Assembly (NCBI GenBank): GCA_963732355.1
Contig: CAVSZD010000008.1
Location: 1 to 64,000, forward strand
DNA from: JADKAV01 sp963732355
GTDB lineage: Bacteria > Actinomycetota > Actinomycetes > S36-B12 > UBA10799
DNA: 64,000 nt
Direction: 5' to 3'
Shown: positions 34,601-43,900 of the stretch, in pieces
Numbering within the stretch: the stretch's first letter is position 1
How the letters are laid out: every line of letters starts with the position of its first letter
The notes under the pieces: model-generated
Database searches by the model: none
Told to the model about the DNA's origin: nothing
The model's input: only the letters and a program-made list of their open reading frames with translations
Program-made: the position numbers and the translations under genes

Positions 34601-37600
34601 GGCCACGTTGACGGTCAACCCGGGCGTGGTCGTCAAATCCCGTGGCGGGTACCTGAGTGTGGCCGGGGGGGCGTTGAAGGTGCTGGGGACCGCGGGGTCG
34701 CCGGTCACGTTCACCTCCTGGCGTGACGACTCGGTGGGCGGGGACTACAACCAAGATGGAGACAACACCACCCCGGCCCCCGGGGACTGGGGCGGGATCA
34801 GCGCGAGTACGGGTTACCCGGGCTATCTGCCGCCGAGTGTGCAGATCGACCGGGCGCGGGTGTCGTACGCGGGTGTGAACATTCAGAACCAGGGTGATGA
34901 CCGGGACGACTCGTATGTGGCGCGGACCACCTCGATCACGAACTCGACGTTCGACCACGGCGGCTCAGTGCGGGTGGACGCCGCGGGGCCGGTGACGGTG
35001 ACCGGGAACACGGTGTCCAACGCGGCCGCGGCGGAGTACTCCGGGCGGGGCATTTCGGTGATGCAGAACGGGTATCTGTCGGCGGTGACGGTGTCGGGGA
35101 ACACGGTGTCGGGGGTCAACGCGGGCAACGCGGACTACAACGCGGTGAACAACTCCTGGCCGTACGGCAGCGGCAGCGGTGTGTTCGTGTGGGTGCAGGG
35201 GCAGTCGACGGTGTCGCCGGTGGTGCAGAACAACACGGTGTCGAAGACCTCGCATGAGGGCTGGGTGGTGGATTCCCAGCGTCTGGATCCGTCGAAGCTG
35301 ACCGGGAACACGGTGGGGTCGGGCAGCTTGAACGGGTTCGGGATGCAGGGCACCTTGATCTCGGACTTGTCGTTGCCGTTCGGGAACACCCCGCTGGTGT
35401 TGACCTCGAGTCTGTCGGTGGGTGAGGGGGCCACGTTGACGGTCAACCCGGGCGTGGTCGTCAAATCCCGTGGCGGGTACCTGAGTGTGGCCGGGGGGGC
35501 GTTGAAGGTGCTGGGGACCGCGGGGTCGCCGGTCACGTTCACCTCCTGGCGTGACGACTCGGTGGGCGGGGACTACAACAAGGACGGCACCGTCACAACC
35601 CCGGCCCCCGGGGACTGGGGCGGGATCAGCGCGAGTACGGGTTACCCGGGCTATCTGCCGCCGAGTGTGCAGATCGACCGGGCGCGGGTGTCGTACGCGG
35701 GTGTGAACATTCAGAACCAGGGTGATGACCGGGACGACTCGTATGTGGCGCGGACCACCTCGATCACGAACTCGACGTTCGACCACGGCGGCTCAGTGCG
35801 GGTGGACGCCGCGGGGCCGGTGACGGTGACCGGGAACACGGTGTCCAACGCGGCCGCGGCGGAGTACTCCGGGCGGGGCATTTCGGTGCGCCAGCAGGGG
35901 TATCTGTCGGCGGTGACGGTGTCGGGGAACACGGTGTCGGGGGTCAACGCGGGCAACGCGGACTACAACGCGGTGAACAACTCCTGGCCGTACGGCAGCG
36001 GCAGCGGTGTGTTCGTGTGGGTGCAGGGGCAGTCGACGGTGTCGCCGGTGGTGCAGAACAACACGGTGTCGAAGACCTCGCATGAGGGCTGGGTGGTGGA
36101 TTCCCAGCGTCTGGATCCGTCGAAGCTGACCGGGAACACGGTGGGGTCGGGCAGCTTGAACGGGTTCGGGATGCAGGGCACCTTGATCTCGGACTTGTCG
36201 TTGCCGTTCGGGAACACCCCGCTGGTGTTGACCTCGAGTCTGTCGGTGGGTGAGGGGGCCACGTTGACGGTCAACCCGGGCGTGGTCGTCAAATCCCGTG
36301 GCGGGTACCTGAGTGTGGCCGGGGGGGCGTTGAAGGTGCTGGGGACCGCGGGGTCGCCGGTCACGTTCACCTCCTGGCGTGACGACTCGGTGGGCGGGGA
36401 CTACAACAAGGACGGCACCGTCACAACCCCGGCCCCCGGGGACTGGGGCGGGATCAGCGCGAGTACGGGTTACCCGGGCTATCTGCCGCCGAGTGTGCAG
36501 ATCGACCGGGCGCGGGTGTCGTACGCGGGTGTGAACATTCAGAACCAGGGTGATGACCGGGACGACTCGTATGTGGCGCGGACCACCTCGATCACGAACT
36601 CGACGTTCGACCACGGCGGCTCAGTGCGGGTGGACGCCGCGGGGCCGGTGACGGTGACCGGGAACACGGTGTCCAACGCGGCCGCGGCGGAGTACTCCGG
36701 GCGGGGCATTTCGGTGATGCAGAACGGGTATCTGTCGGCGGTGACGGTGTCGGGGAACACGGTGTCGGGGGTCAACGCGGGCAACGCGGACTACAACGCG
36801 GTGAACAACTCCTGGCCGTACGGCAGCGGCAGCGGTGTGTTCGTGTGGGTGCAGGGGCAGTCGACGGTGTCGCCGGTGGTGCAGAACAACACGGTGTCGA
36901 AGACCTCGCATGAGGGCTGGGTGGTGGATTCCCAGCGTCTGGATCCGTCGAAGCTGACCGGGAACACGGTGGGGTCGGGCAGCTTGAACGGGTTCGGGAT
37001 GCAGGGCACCTTGATCTCGGACTTGTCGTTGCCGTTCGGGAACACCCCGCTGGTGTTGACCTCGAGTCTGTCGGTGGGTGAGGGGGCCACGTTGACGGTC
37101 AACCCGGGCGTGGTCGTCAAATCCCGTGGCGGGTACCTGAGTGTGGCCGGGGGGGCGTTGAAGGTGCTGGGGACCGCGGGGTCGCCGGTCACGTTCACCT
37201 CCTGGCGTGACGACTCGGTGGGCGGGGACTACAACAAGGACGGCACCGTCACAACCCCGGCCCCCGGGGACTGGGGCGGGATCAGCGCTTCCAGCGGTGG
37301 AACGGCGGACTTCACCGGCACCGTCGCTCGCTACGCGAGTACCACCTTGTCGACGTACGGCGACGGCGGAATCCGGTACAGGGGGAAGATCACGCAGTGC
37401 AGCTCGTATGGCGCTCACGAATCGGGCGGCGTACTCGATGTCCGCAACGTGGATTGGGGGACACCCACAGGGCCTGCCCCCTTCGGTACTGGCTGTGCCA
37501 TCTACTCGGGCACTGGCAATCTGCTCTTCGTGCCTTGGGTCGGCTATGTCGCCACCCAGGCGCGCAACTTCGCGGTCATGAGCTGGTCGGGTGCGGGCTC

Positions 37601-40600
37601 GTCCTGGGGCAGTTACACCCGCTACCGCATGACGACCGCTGATCCGGTCGACCCTGTCAGCGGCAACTTCTCCATCGTCCTTACAGACGTCAGCGTGCCG
37701 GAACCGGGCGTCGATCTCACTTCTGTGCGGTCGTACAACTCTCAGAACGTGACCTCCGGGGTGATGGGACCGGGCTGGCGGTCCTCCTGGGAGATCAGCG
37801 TCGAGCCCACCTCCGAGGAGGGGACTACCAACATCAGGTGGGGTGACGGCCGCATTGACCGATACGCCAAGCAGTCGGACGGCACTCTGAAGGCCGCTGC
37901 TGGCAACTTCACCACGCTGGTGAAGGACGCGAACGGATATCTAGCCACAACGAAGGATCGGACGAAGTACCGCTTCTCTGATTCTGGAGTTCTGCAGTCG
38001 GTGTCCGATTCGAACGGGAACACACTGACGGTCACCAGCGACTCAGGAGGGCGGGTTACGGGTGTCACGGACGGTGCCGGTCGGCAACTCGCGTTGGTCT
38101 ACAACAGTTCCGGCCTGCTCACCAAGGTGACCGACCCGAAGAGCCAGTCCTTCTCGTTCGGCTACGACGTCAAGGGACGTCTGACGCAGGTCACTGAGCC
38201 CACCGGCGGGGTCATCGGTTATGCCTACGACGATCTTGACCGACTGGTGACGGCAACCGACGCGCTTGGCAACGTCACAATCACCAACGAGTACGACAAC
38301 GCCTATCGGGTTGTCAATCAAACGGATGCGCGTGGCAAGACCTCCCATTTCTCGTACAACCCTGCTGGGCTCAACACCCAGGTGACGGATCCGCGAGGCC
38401 ACACCACGACTTATGTGTACGACGATCAGACCCGCCTCGTCACCGTCACGGACCCTCTCGGGGCCCAGATCAACTACACCTACGACTCGGCCGGCAACGT
38501 GCTCACGATCAAGGATCAACTCGGTGGCCTGGTCAAGAACACATACGATGCGCGGGGCAACGTGCTGACGGTGACGGATCAACTGTCCCGCAAGACGACG
38601 AACACGTACTCCGAGGACCTTCTCACCTCCACGACGCGGCCTGGGGGAGCGACTCGACAGTACGTGTATGACGCGAACCGCAACCTGGTCTCCCAGACGG
38701 ATGCAAGCGGCGGGGCCACGACGCTGGAGGTGTCCGCGCGCGGGCTCGTGACGTCATCCACTGACCCCCTCGGCCGCAAGACCTCCTACGCATACAACGC
38801 GCAGGGTGATCAGACGACACGGACGGACCCGATGGCCAGGACAACGACGTGGATCTACGATTCGCTTGGTCGGCCGACCAGCCAAACCACTCCGGCGGGA
38901 CGCGTGACGCTTACGTCGTACGATGCCTTGGGTCACGTTACATCAACAACCGACCCGGGCGGCCACACCTCGGTGTTCGCCTACGATCTTGCCGGCCGCA
39001 GGACCTCGATGACGGACCCATTGGGCCACACCACAACCACTGAGCACGACGCCGCAGGTCTGCCAATCGCAGTCACCGATGCATCGGGTAACGTGACGCG
39101 CCAGTCGTACGATGACGCTGGCAATCTTCTATCCGCTACGGACCCAGAGGGCGCCGTCACCACTTACGGGTACGACGCTGCCGGACGCAAGGTCTCTGAA
39201 GCCGATCCGCTCGGCCATACGACGGCGATGCAATACGACCTTGTCGGCCGTCTCACGGGAACGACTGACCCGCTAGGCCACACCCAAGGCCTCACATATG
39301 ATGCGGCCGGCCAGCTCGTGTCCGTAACCAACGGCGCCGGGGAAATCACCAGGTTCACCTACGACGCAGCGGGGCGTCAGACTGTCATCAAGGATGCTAA
39401 CGCTCATTCGTGGACCCGTGCCTACGACGCTGAAGACCGCATCGTGAAGACGACTGATCCGAAGAACCGGGATACGACCTACTCCTACGATCTTGCCGGC
39501 CAGCGCAAGAAGACGGTGCTGGCAACGGGTCAGGAGATCGCATTCGGGTACGACGGTGCGGGGCAGCAGACGTCTGTCGACCCGGTAGGAGGGACGAGTG
39601 CGACCTATGAGTATTCCGCCGACGGCCTGCTCACCAGACGGGTTGATTCCACGGGCACGTTGAATCTCTCCTACGACGCGCGGGGCCTTCCGACTTCTGC
39701 CACAGACCAGTTGGGACGAACCGTCTCTTGGACCTACGACGACGCCAGTCGACTCGCCAGCCGCACCGTGATGGGGTCGACCACCACGCTACTGAGGGAC
39801 GCTGTGGGAAATGTCACTCAGGCGCAAGACACGGCGGGCAATGCCTCCTGGACGTACAACAAGCGCAGTCAGCCTGTTTCGGCGACGCTTCCGAATGGCA
39901 CGGCCCTTGTCAATGCCTATGACTCCGCAGGGCGCCTGACCGGTACGTCCTACTCCCGCTCGGGTTCGACATTGTGGTACGAGAATCTGACGTACGACGA
40001 CGCGGATCGTATGGTGGGCCAAACCACGCCAGGCGACGATCGGGCGTTCGCATACGATGCGGCCAACCGGCTGGCCTCGGAGTCCCGCAATGGTCAAACA
40101 ACATCGTGGACCTACGACAAAGTCGGAAACCGATTGACTGAGACATCCTCCGGTTCCACAGTGAACTACACCTATGACGTTGCGGACCAACTAGTGTCCG
40201 TTGGCCCGTCTGCTTTCACCTACGACGCGGCCGGAAACCTCACGAAGGTGACGTCCGGTGGTGCCGACACAACCTACGGCTACGACGTGCTGGGCCACCT
40301 TGCTTCGATCTCCGGCTCTGGCAAGAACTGGACGGTCGACGTGGATGCCGACGGGCAACTGCTTCGGTACGCCGGATCTGACTCCGGCGACTACCTCTAT
40401 GACAGGACTTCCTCCGCCTATCAACTCCTGGGCGGCAGCGTGAATGGTCAGAGTTTCAGGTACCTGACAGGAGCACTTCCATATGCCCGCGACAAGCAAC
40501 CCGGAACGGATGTTCTGATCGCTGATCACCTGGCGACTCCCCGCGGCTGGGCGAATGGCGCGGGAGTCCTGATCGGTGGACTTCAGGTCAACGCCTGGGG

Positions 40601-41291
40601 CGACAGTGCAACCACGCCCGACGACGTATTGGGTTTTGCGGGAGGAGCAAACCTTCCGACTGGAGCGACGCAGTTCGGCCTGAGGCAGTACGACGGGCTG
40701 ACCGGGCGTTTCACGACCCCTGACCCGACGGGTACCCGGGAGGGCGAAGGTGCGTTTGGACCTTATACCTATGCCTCAGACGATCCACTGATGCGTACTG
40801 ATCTCACGGGGAGTTGGAGCGTTTGGGGCGCTGCGAGTGCCGCATGGAAGACGGTCAAGACGGCGTTGAAGGTCAAGTCGGTCTATGACACTCTCGTGGA
40901 CGTGAAAAAGACGGTTCAGACGGTTTGGTCGGACCTGTCCGGTTCAGGAGGAGCTTCGACCTCGCAGCCTAACCGGACCACTGGGTCCACTGCGCAGCCA
41001 AGTGCTGCCTCCGCCGGACGACTAATCAGTGGCGCGAAGACTGGTTATACCAAGGCCTACAACGATGCGGCTGGCGACATTCCCGATTCGGTTAGTGCAT
41101 GCATCTACGGGTACACGAATGGTATGAACGCGGTCCAAGGGGACTTTCTGCCGAGGGGCGCGGATCTGGCTAAGGCAGCGATCTATACAACGCCCACACC
41201 AAGAGCAAACCTGTTCACTGCGGCGATCCGATTCGGCTCTGGCCTGTACTCGACCACCAACCAGATCAGGGCCGGGTACGCCGGCTGTTGA
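31680..41291 (+). CDS. Giant secreted FnIII / parallel beta-helix / RHS-YD-repeat protein
   Basis: 3,203 aa from ATG 31680, with GGGGGG at 31668-31673 (the frame is open from 31653). Signal peptide MAARRSFISVVAIGALALAG...APA. Lys/Arg-rich domain (30-140), Pro-rich linker, four 103-aa FnIII-like repeats (DTTPPGPVTGL...SWTNP.DADL), one classical FnIII (570-670), a right-handed beta-helix region (about 670-1970) with four 276-aa units, then YD repeats (about 1990-2930; GY.YD..GR...T) and an RHS core (RQYDGLTGRFTTPDP...YTYASDDPL...DLTG, about 2940-3044). The last 159 residues after DLTG are unlike the rest and end in a Cys, the position where RHS/polymorphic toxins carry their effector; no nuclease motif is visible and no immunity gene follows. 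Could be a toxin, adhesin or shell protein. Confidence 0.85.
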   Translation: MAARRSFISVVAIGALALAGWGAPAAESADRAQPVKLVDANARTAALAKKAAKGALRVRVAGLPDGVQPQVRIGGPGGYRANVRRTTTLKRLTPGVYKVSTPRVTTAAGVGTGEPSKSRVTVRANRTTTVTADYVWTTNSPTIPPTQPPVTPPSSPPPSTPPPADTTPPGPVTGLAVVDRTPTSLALSWTNPGDADLASVIVRRAIGPTAPATASTGSAVALQAPLAAQVADAGLAPGTEYSYAVFTRDVLGNTGSRMTVTATTETVDTTPPGPVTGLTVGTRTTSSVQLSWTNPADADLDRIVVRRAAGPVPPANVTAGTGVTLGSLKATSVTDSGLTSDSEFSYAVFAKDAVGNVSQATTVTTRTQAEDTTPPGPVTGLTVGTRTTSSVQLSWTNPADADLDRIVVRRAAGPVPPANVTAGTGVALGSLKATSVTDSGLTSDSEFSYAVFAKDAVGNVSQATTVTTRTQAEDTTPPGPVTGLTVNSVAARSISLNWSNPSDADLERVVVRRATGPNAPLTPTDGTAVTLTSPTATNVKDGGLAPDTEYSYAVFTRDTLGNTSQVPVTTTAKTLLPPAIPTGLTAVPLHNAVKLTWDAVPNPGQYRIYQGASSSGPWSYIGSTDATITKYTATGLTDGVAYWFAVTSVDPDGNDESIRSTPASATPQPPGGTAHCGSLPEDQTWSAGTVHVITCQVEIPWGRTLTIAPGAIVKGSSGIAVSGALRIDGTAADPAVLTSYADDTVGGDTNADGDATAPSLWNGISTWQRATDQPPSVTISHLHLSYAGVNIQNSGDDRDTFSYVERISEVLDSTFDHGASLYVDASGPINISGNTVDTAAENERPSRGISVRQQGYLSAVTVSGNTVSGVNAGNADYNAVNNSWPYGSGSGVFVWVQGQSTVSPVVQNNTVSKTSHEGWVVDSQRLDPSKLTGNTVGSGSLNGFGMQGTLISDLSLPFGNTPLVLTSSLSVGEGATLTVNPGVVVKSRGGYLSVAGGALKVLGTAGSPVTFTSWRDDSVGGDYNQDGDNTTPAPGDWGGISASTGYPGYLPPSVQIDRARVSYAGVNIQNQGDDRDDSYVARTTSITNSTFDHGGSVRVDAAGPVTVTGNTVSNAAAAEYSGRGISVMQNGYLSAVTVSGNTVSGVNAGNADYNAVNNSWPYGSGSGVFVWVQGQSTVSPVVQNNTVSKTSHEGWVVDSQRLDPSKLTGNTVGSGSLNGFGMQGTLISDLSLPFGNTPLVLTSSLSVGEGATLTVNPGVVVKSRGGYLSVAGGALKVLGTAGSPVTFTSWRDDSVGGDYNKDGTVTTPAPGDWGGISASTGYPGYLPPSVQIDRARVSYAGVNIQNQGDDRDDSYVARTTSITNSTFDHGGSVRVDAAGPVTVTGNTVSNAAAAEYSGRGISVRQQGYLSAVTVSGNTVSGVNAGNADYNAVNNSWPYGSGSGVFVWVQGQSTVSPVVQNNTVSKTSHEGWVVDSQRLDPSKLTGNTVGSGSLNGFGMQGTLISDLSLPFGNTPLVLTSSLSVGEGATLTVNPGVVVKSRGGYLSVAGGALKVLGTAGSPVTFTSWRDDSVGGDYNKDGTVTTPAPGDWGGISASTGYPGYLPPSVQIDRARVSYAGVNIQNQGDDRDDSYVARTTSITNSTFDHGGSVRVDAAGPVTVTGNTVSNAAAAEYSGRGISVMQNGYLSAVTVSGNTVSGVNAGNADYNAVNNSWPYGSGSGVFVWVQGQSTVSPVVQNNTVSKTSHEGWVVDSQRLDPSKLTGNTVGSGSLNGFGMQGTLISDLSLPFGNTPLVLTSSLSVGEGATLTVNPGVVVKSRGGYLSVAGGALKVLGTAGSPVTFTSWRDDSVGGDYNKDGTVTTPAPGDWGGISASSGGTADFTGTVARYASTTLSTYGDGGIRYRGKITQCSSYGAHESGGVLDVRNVDWGTPTGPAPFGTGCAIYSGTGNLLFVPWVGYVATQARNFAVMSWSGAGSSWGSYTRYRMTTADPVDPVSGNFSIVLTDVSVPEPGVDLTSVRSYNSQNVTSGVMGPGWRSSWEISVEPTSEEGTTNIRWGDGRIDRYAKQSDGTLKAAAGNFTTLVKDANGYLATTKDRTKYRFSDSGVLQSVSDSNGNTLTVTSDSGGRVTGVTDGAGRQLALVYNSSGLLTKVTDPKSQSFSFGYDVKGRLTQVTEPTGGVIGYAYDDLDRLVTATDALGNVTITNEYDNAYRVVNQTDARGKTSHFSYNPAGLNTQVTDPRGHTTTYVYDDQTRLVTVTDPLGAQINYTYDSAGNVLTIKDQLGGLVKNTYDARGNVLTVTDQLSRKTTNTYSEDLLTSTTRPGGATRQYVYDANRNLVSQTDASGGATTLEVSARGLVTSSTDPLGRKTSYAYNAQGDQTTRTDPMARTTTWIYDSLGRPTSQTTPAGRVTLTSYDALGHVTSTTDPGGHTSVFAYDLAGRRTSMTDPLGHTTTTEHDAAGLPIAVTDASGNVTRQSYDDAGNLLSATDPEGAVTTYGYDAAGRKVSEADPLGHTTAMQYDLVGRLTGTTDPLGHTQGLTYDAAGQLVSVTNGAGEITRFTYDAAGRQTVIKDANAHSWTRAYDAEDRIVKTTDPKNRDTTYSYDLAGQRKKTVLATGQEIAFGYDGAGQQTSVDPVGGTSATYEYSADGLLTRRVDSTGTLNLSYDARGLPTSATDQLGRTVSWTYDDASRLASRTVMGSTTTLLRDAVGNVTQAQDTAGNASWTYNKRSQPVSATLPNGTALVNAYDSAGRLTGTSYSRSGSTLWYENLTYDDADRMVGQTTPGDDRAFAYDAANRLASESRNGQTTSWTYDKVGNRLTETSSGSTVNYTYDVADQLVSVGPSAFTYDAAGNLTKVTSGGADTTYGYDVLGHLASISGSGKNWTVDVDADGQLLRYAGSDSGDYLYDRTSSAYQLLGGSVNGQSFRYLTGALPYARDKQPGTDVLIADHLATPRGWANGAGVLIGGLQVNAWGDSATTPDDVLGFAGGANLPTGATQFGLRQYDGLTGRFTTPDPTGTREGEGAFGPYTYASDDPLMRTDLTGSWSVWGAASAAWKTVKTALKVKSVYDTLVDVKKTVQTVWSDLSGSGGASTSQPNRTTGSTAQPSAASAGRLISGAKTGYTKAYNDAAGDIPDSVSACIYGYTNGMNAVQGDFLPRGADLAKAAIYTTPTPRANLFTAAIRFGSGLYSTTNQIRAGYAGC
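32481..33130. repeat. Tandem 309-bp FnIII-like coding repeats
   Basis: Units start at 32481, 32790 and 33099 (GACACGACGCCTCCGGGGCC). The first two are almost identical over all 309 bp; the third diverges after about 30 bp. A more divergent unit precedes at about 32176. Confidence 0.9.
34221..37286. repeat. Four tandem 828-bp beta-helix coding repeats
   Basis: Unit starts at 34221, 35049, 35877 and 36705, exactly 828 bp apart. The units are virtually identical, silent sites included. They alternate at one spot: units 1 and 3 read SVRQQGYLS, units 2 and 4 SVMQNGYLS. Unit 1 alone has NQDGDNTT where later junctions have NKDGTVTT. The fourth unit breaks off at about 37286. Confidence 0.95.
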
Positions 41292-41467
41292 TCTCGTAAG
41301 GGGTTGGCGCGATGGGCCGGTGAGGCACCCCCAAACCTGGGAAGAGATGGTTTGCTCCCGCCTATTGCAGGGCGGGTTATCGGGATCGACCCAGTCCTTC
41401 CCTCGACCGCCTGTGGCGCTGCCGAGTCCCGGGCATCATCGCTGAAGGGCCGCGCATCTGCCCTACC

Positions 41468-41881
41468 TCACCTCGTCCCGCGCACCAGCGCCGCCAGTTC
41501 CGCGGCCGTCACCCCGTACACCGTCGCCATCCGCCGCGGGTCCGGCGGTAACTCCGCGCCGGCCTCCACACGCTTCAACGCCGACCGCTCCAACCCCAGC
41601 TGTTCTGCCGCCTCGGCCTGCGTCCACCCCAGGGATTCCCGCAGGCGCCGCAGGTCCGCCGCATCCGCCGGTCCCGGTTGTTCGAGGTCGTCGAACCCCA
41701 GGCCCAGCACCTATGCCAGCCGCGCCTGGGTCGAGGCCTTGGGTGCCCTGGCCCCGGTCTCCCAGGCCTGCACGCTGGCCGCGCTCACCCCGACCCGCTG
41801 GCCCAACTCCGCCCGCGAGTAGCCCACGACCAGCCGGGCGTCCCGCAGCGCGTCGGCGCTGAAGCGGCGGTTACGGTGCAC
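41468..41881 (-). pseudogene. Double-XRE helix-turn-helix regulator with amber stop (cassette copy 2)
   Basis: 137 codons from GTG 41881. HRNRRFSADALRDARLVVGY and GQRVGVSAASVQAWETGARA form XRE motif 1; an in-frame TAG at 41713-41711 replaces the Gln codon of LAQVLGLG. The frame then continues to the second motif (RRLRESLGWTQAEAAEQLGL) and the RRMATVYGVTAAELAALVRG end. One nonsense change, otherwise intact. The GTG is 10 bp beyond the stop of the secreted-protein pseudogene at 41892. The 176 bases between the RHS gene and this one hold no gene. Confidence 0.8.
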
Positions 41882-41891
41882 GACCCCGACC

Positions 41892-42649
41892 CTACGTGAC
41901 CGTCCACTTCTTGCTGAAAACGTGCGCCCGGTAGCCCGGCACCGCCGGTGCCGTCAGCGACAACCTCCCGTACAACTTCTTGGCCTTGCCGGTGGTCCGC
42001 GGCGTCACCTTGCCGGACTTGCTGACCTCAATGCTCGCGTACCGATCATCACCGCCCTTCGCGCTCTCTTCTTCGTCGACCAGGTCACCGTCGAGGTGGC
42101 CGTCTGCCCGGCGTTGGTGACCACGGCCTTCTTGAGCAGCACGGTCTTGCCCTTGCGCTTGATCTTCTTCGGCAGTTTCGGCGACGCCACCGGCGCCGCG
42201 GGCGCACTGGGCAGTTTCATCGTCCCAGTCAGGTACCAGCCGATCCCCTTGGACAAGTCATATGCGGCCGAGGTCAGCAGGCAACTGCCCACTGTGATCG
42301 GAGCCGGGTAGGTGGTGCTGACCACCGCGAATGCCCCGGTCGCCGGGTCTTAGTTCTTGCCCGTCGCCTGCCCGCCGAGCTTCTCGGTGCCCGCCGACGA
42401 CAACGCGGTGGTGCCGGTCAGCCGGCACTCGTTCGCGCCGTCCTTCAGCGCCACGTCGTACTGCAGGCTCAGGTCGACCTTGCCGATGCCGTCGAGCGTG
42501 CCGGTGATGGCCTTCGGGTTGACGGTGCTGCTGGCCCCGAGGAACAGATCGGTCAACGCCGGCCAGGTCTGCCCGGCCGCCGGGAAGTGCAACGCCCCGC
42601 CGGTGAACGTCCCGCCCTTCCACGACACCGCACCCTGCGAACCGGGCAT
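41892..42649 (-). pseudogene. Cassette secreted protein, truncated with nonsense and frameshift (copy 2)
   Basis: Paralogue of 44763-45712. The segment 42649-42353 reads GAVSWKGGTFTGGALHFPAA ... GGQATGKN, then TAA (42352-42350) where the intact copy has Tyr. DPATGAFAVVSTTY continues in frame to about 42070, where one base shifts the frame, after which AKGGDDRYASIEVSKSGKVT ... SKKWTVT reaches the stop at 41892. The signal peptide and first ~90 residues are missing. The 520 bases beyond (42650-43169) contain a short hairpin (42699-42713) and no recognisable gene. Confidence 0.75.
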
Positions 42650-43169
42650 CGGGTTCTCCCATGACCAGCAGTCGGCGGACCATCCAAGAAAGGGGATGCC
42701 GGGCAGTGCCCGGGAGCAACCAACTCGCCGCTTCGCCGATGGTCGGGCGGAGCTGTCGCCTTCGTGTCGGAACCCCCCGCGGACCGAGCGATGTCGACCC
42801 CGGGTCGGGAAGCGCGACCCCCGTCCTTCTCAGGCCGTCAGCAACTTCCTCGCCTTGCTTCCGCGCCGACGGCGGTCGTTGAGAGAACTGCGAGATCCGT
42901 GAGCGATGACGTTCAGCAGGCACTCAACCAGTCCCACCACTTCTGGGATCTGGAAGCGGCAGACCGCGCACTTGTCGACCCACGGAACCGTCAGGTGAGC
43001 CTCGCTCTTCTGGACCCAGACATTCCGGCCAGGGGAGTTGGCCGATAGGGAGATGTGCGACCACGGCCCGCAGTTGCGGCGGTTGCCGACCGAAACGCAT
43101 GGTTGCTACCCCAGGAACCCCGACGGCGGATGACTCTGGTGGACGCCACCGTGGCCGTCGGCGAGTGCG

Positions 43170-43598
43170 TCAGGACGCGTTGGTTGCGTCGTTGATCACG
43201 CTGAAGCTCAGTTGCCACGCCTCATGAGTCGCACCGTTGACGCTCAGCCGCCACGTATAGCGACCTGCCGGCAACCCAAGACCGCCTACGTTGAAGGCCA
43301 TCGGAAGGTCGATGGGAATCCCGGGTTCGATACCGGCGGGCCTGCCGACTTCTGTTCGTGCCTGCGCCCGTACCTCGGTCCCCTCGGAGTCGCTCACCGC
43401 ATGACCGTCCTGGGTCAACAACTGCAGGTCCAACCGAATCGGGGCATTGGTCTGTTCCCAGGGAACCAGCAGGAGCAGTGCAATGGATGTACCTGGCGGA
43501 AGCCCAGGGCCGAAGAAGCGGCTGATGCCACCCGCGTTTATGAACAACTTGCCGTCGGCAACCTGAGTATGGTCACACAGCATGAGATGTGCGATCAC
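43170..43598 (-). CDS. DUF6941-like cytoplasmic protein coupled to hicB
   Basis: 142 aa from GTG 43598, overlapping the hicB stop as GTGA (a TTG at 43619 is also in frame). It begins VIAHLMLCDHTQVADGKLFI and continues NAGGISRFFGPGLPPGTSIALLLLVPW, the DUF6941 pattern of an all-beta protein (LCD.A....GKL...GGI). No signal peptide or known catalytic residues. The direct coupling behind hicAB is unusual for this family and suggests a third component of that operon. Confidence 0.65.
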   Translation of the reverse strand: MIAHLMLCDHTQVADGKLFINAGGISRFFGPGLPPGTSIALLLLVPWEQTNAPIRLDLQLLTQDGHAVSDSEGTEVRAQARTEVGRPAGIEPGIPIDLPMAFNVGGLGLPAGRYTWRLSVNGATHEAWQLSFSVINDATNAS

Positions 43599-43900
43599 GC
43601 GGTTCGTGTCTGATTCCAAGCTTCGTCTGGGCCCACGTGCTCGTTCGTGATCTGCCAGACCACCGGTCGCTCCTGGAATTCAGGGGTCTCTTCGATGTAG
43701 TACTCCACGGCGGGCTTGATGGCGGCAAGCAGGGACTCCCTGGAATCCTCTGCCACCGACAGTCCCGGCAGGTCGGGAGATTCGGCCCACCAGCCGTCGT
43801 CCTCTTGATGAATCACGATCCGGATCAGCAGCGACCCCTGCGTAAGGCCGGCGGGTGTGAGGCCGCTCCAGAGGCTGTAACTCCTGGTTGCGGTACTCAT
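43595..43900 (-). CDS. hicB: HicB-like antitoxin
   Basis: 101 aa. The core LLIRIVIHQEDDGWWAESPD and LPGLSVAEDSRESLLAAIKP is the partially degraded RNase H-like HicB fold (..DGWWAESPDLPG). The N-terminal 20 residues are extra and there is no C-terminal HTH, so operator binding is uncertain. ATGA overlap with hicA. Confidence 0.75.
   Translation of the reverse strand: MSTATRSYSLWSGLTPAGLTQGSLLIRIVIHQEDDGWWAESPDLPGLSVAEDSRESLLAAIKPAVEYYIEETPEFQERPVVWQITNEHVGPDEAWNQTRTA

Noticed and set aside
33669..37418. Long antisense frames (up to 429 codons) across the 828-bp repeats
   Set aside because: They repeat only because the DNA repeats, have Arg/His-rich shadow composition, and the plus frame carries a signal peptide and a continuous 3,203-aa domain architecture.
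42258..42923. A 221-codon minus frame over the decayed cassette gene
   Set aside because: It is an out-of-frame reading; the homologous frame to the intact cassette protein is a different one interrupted by TAA.
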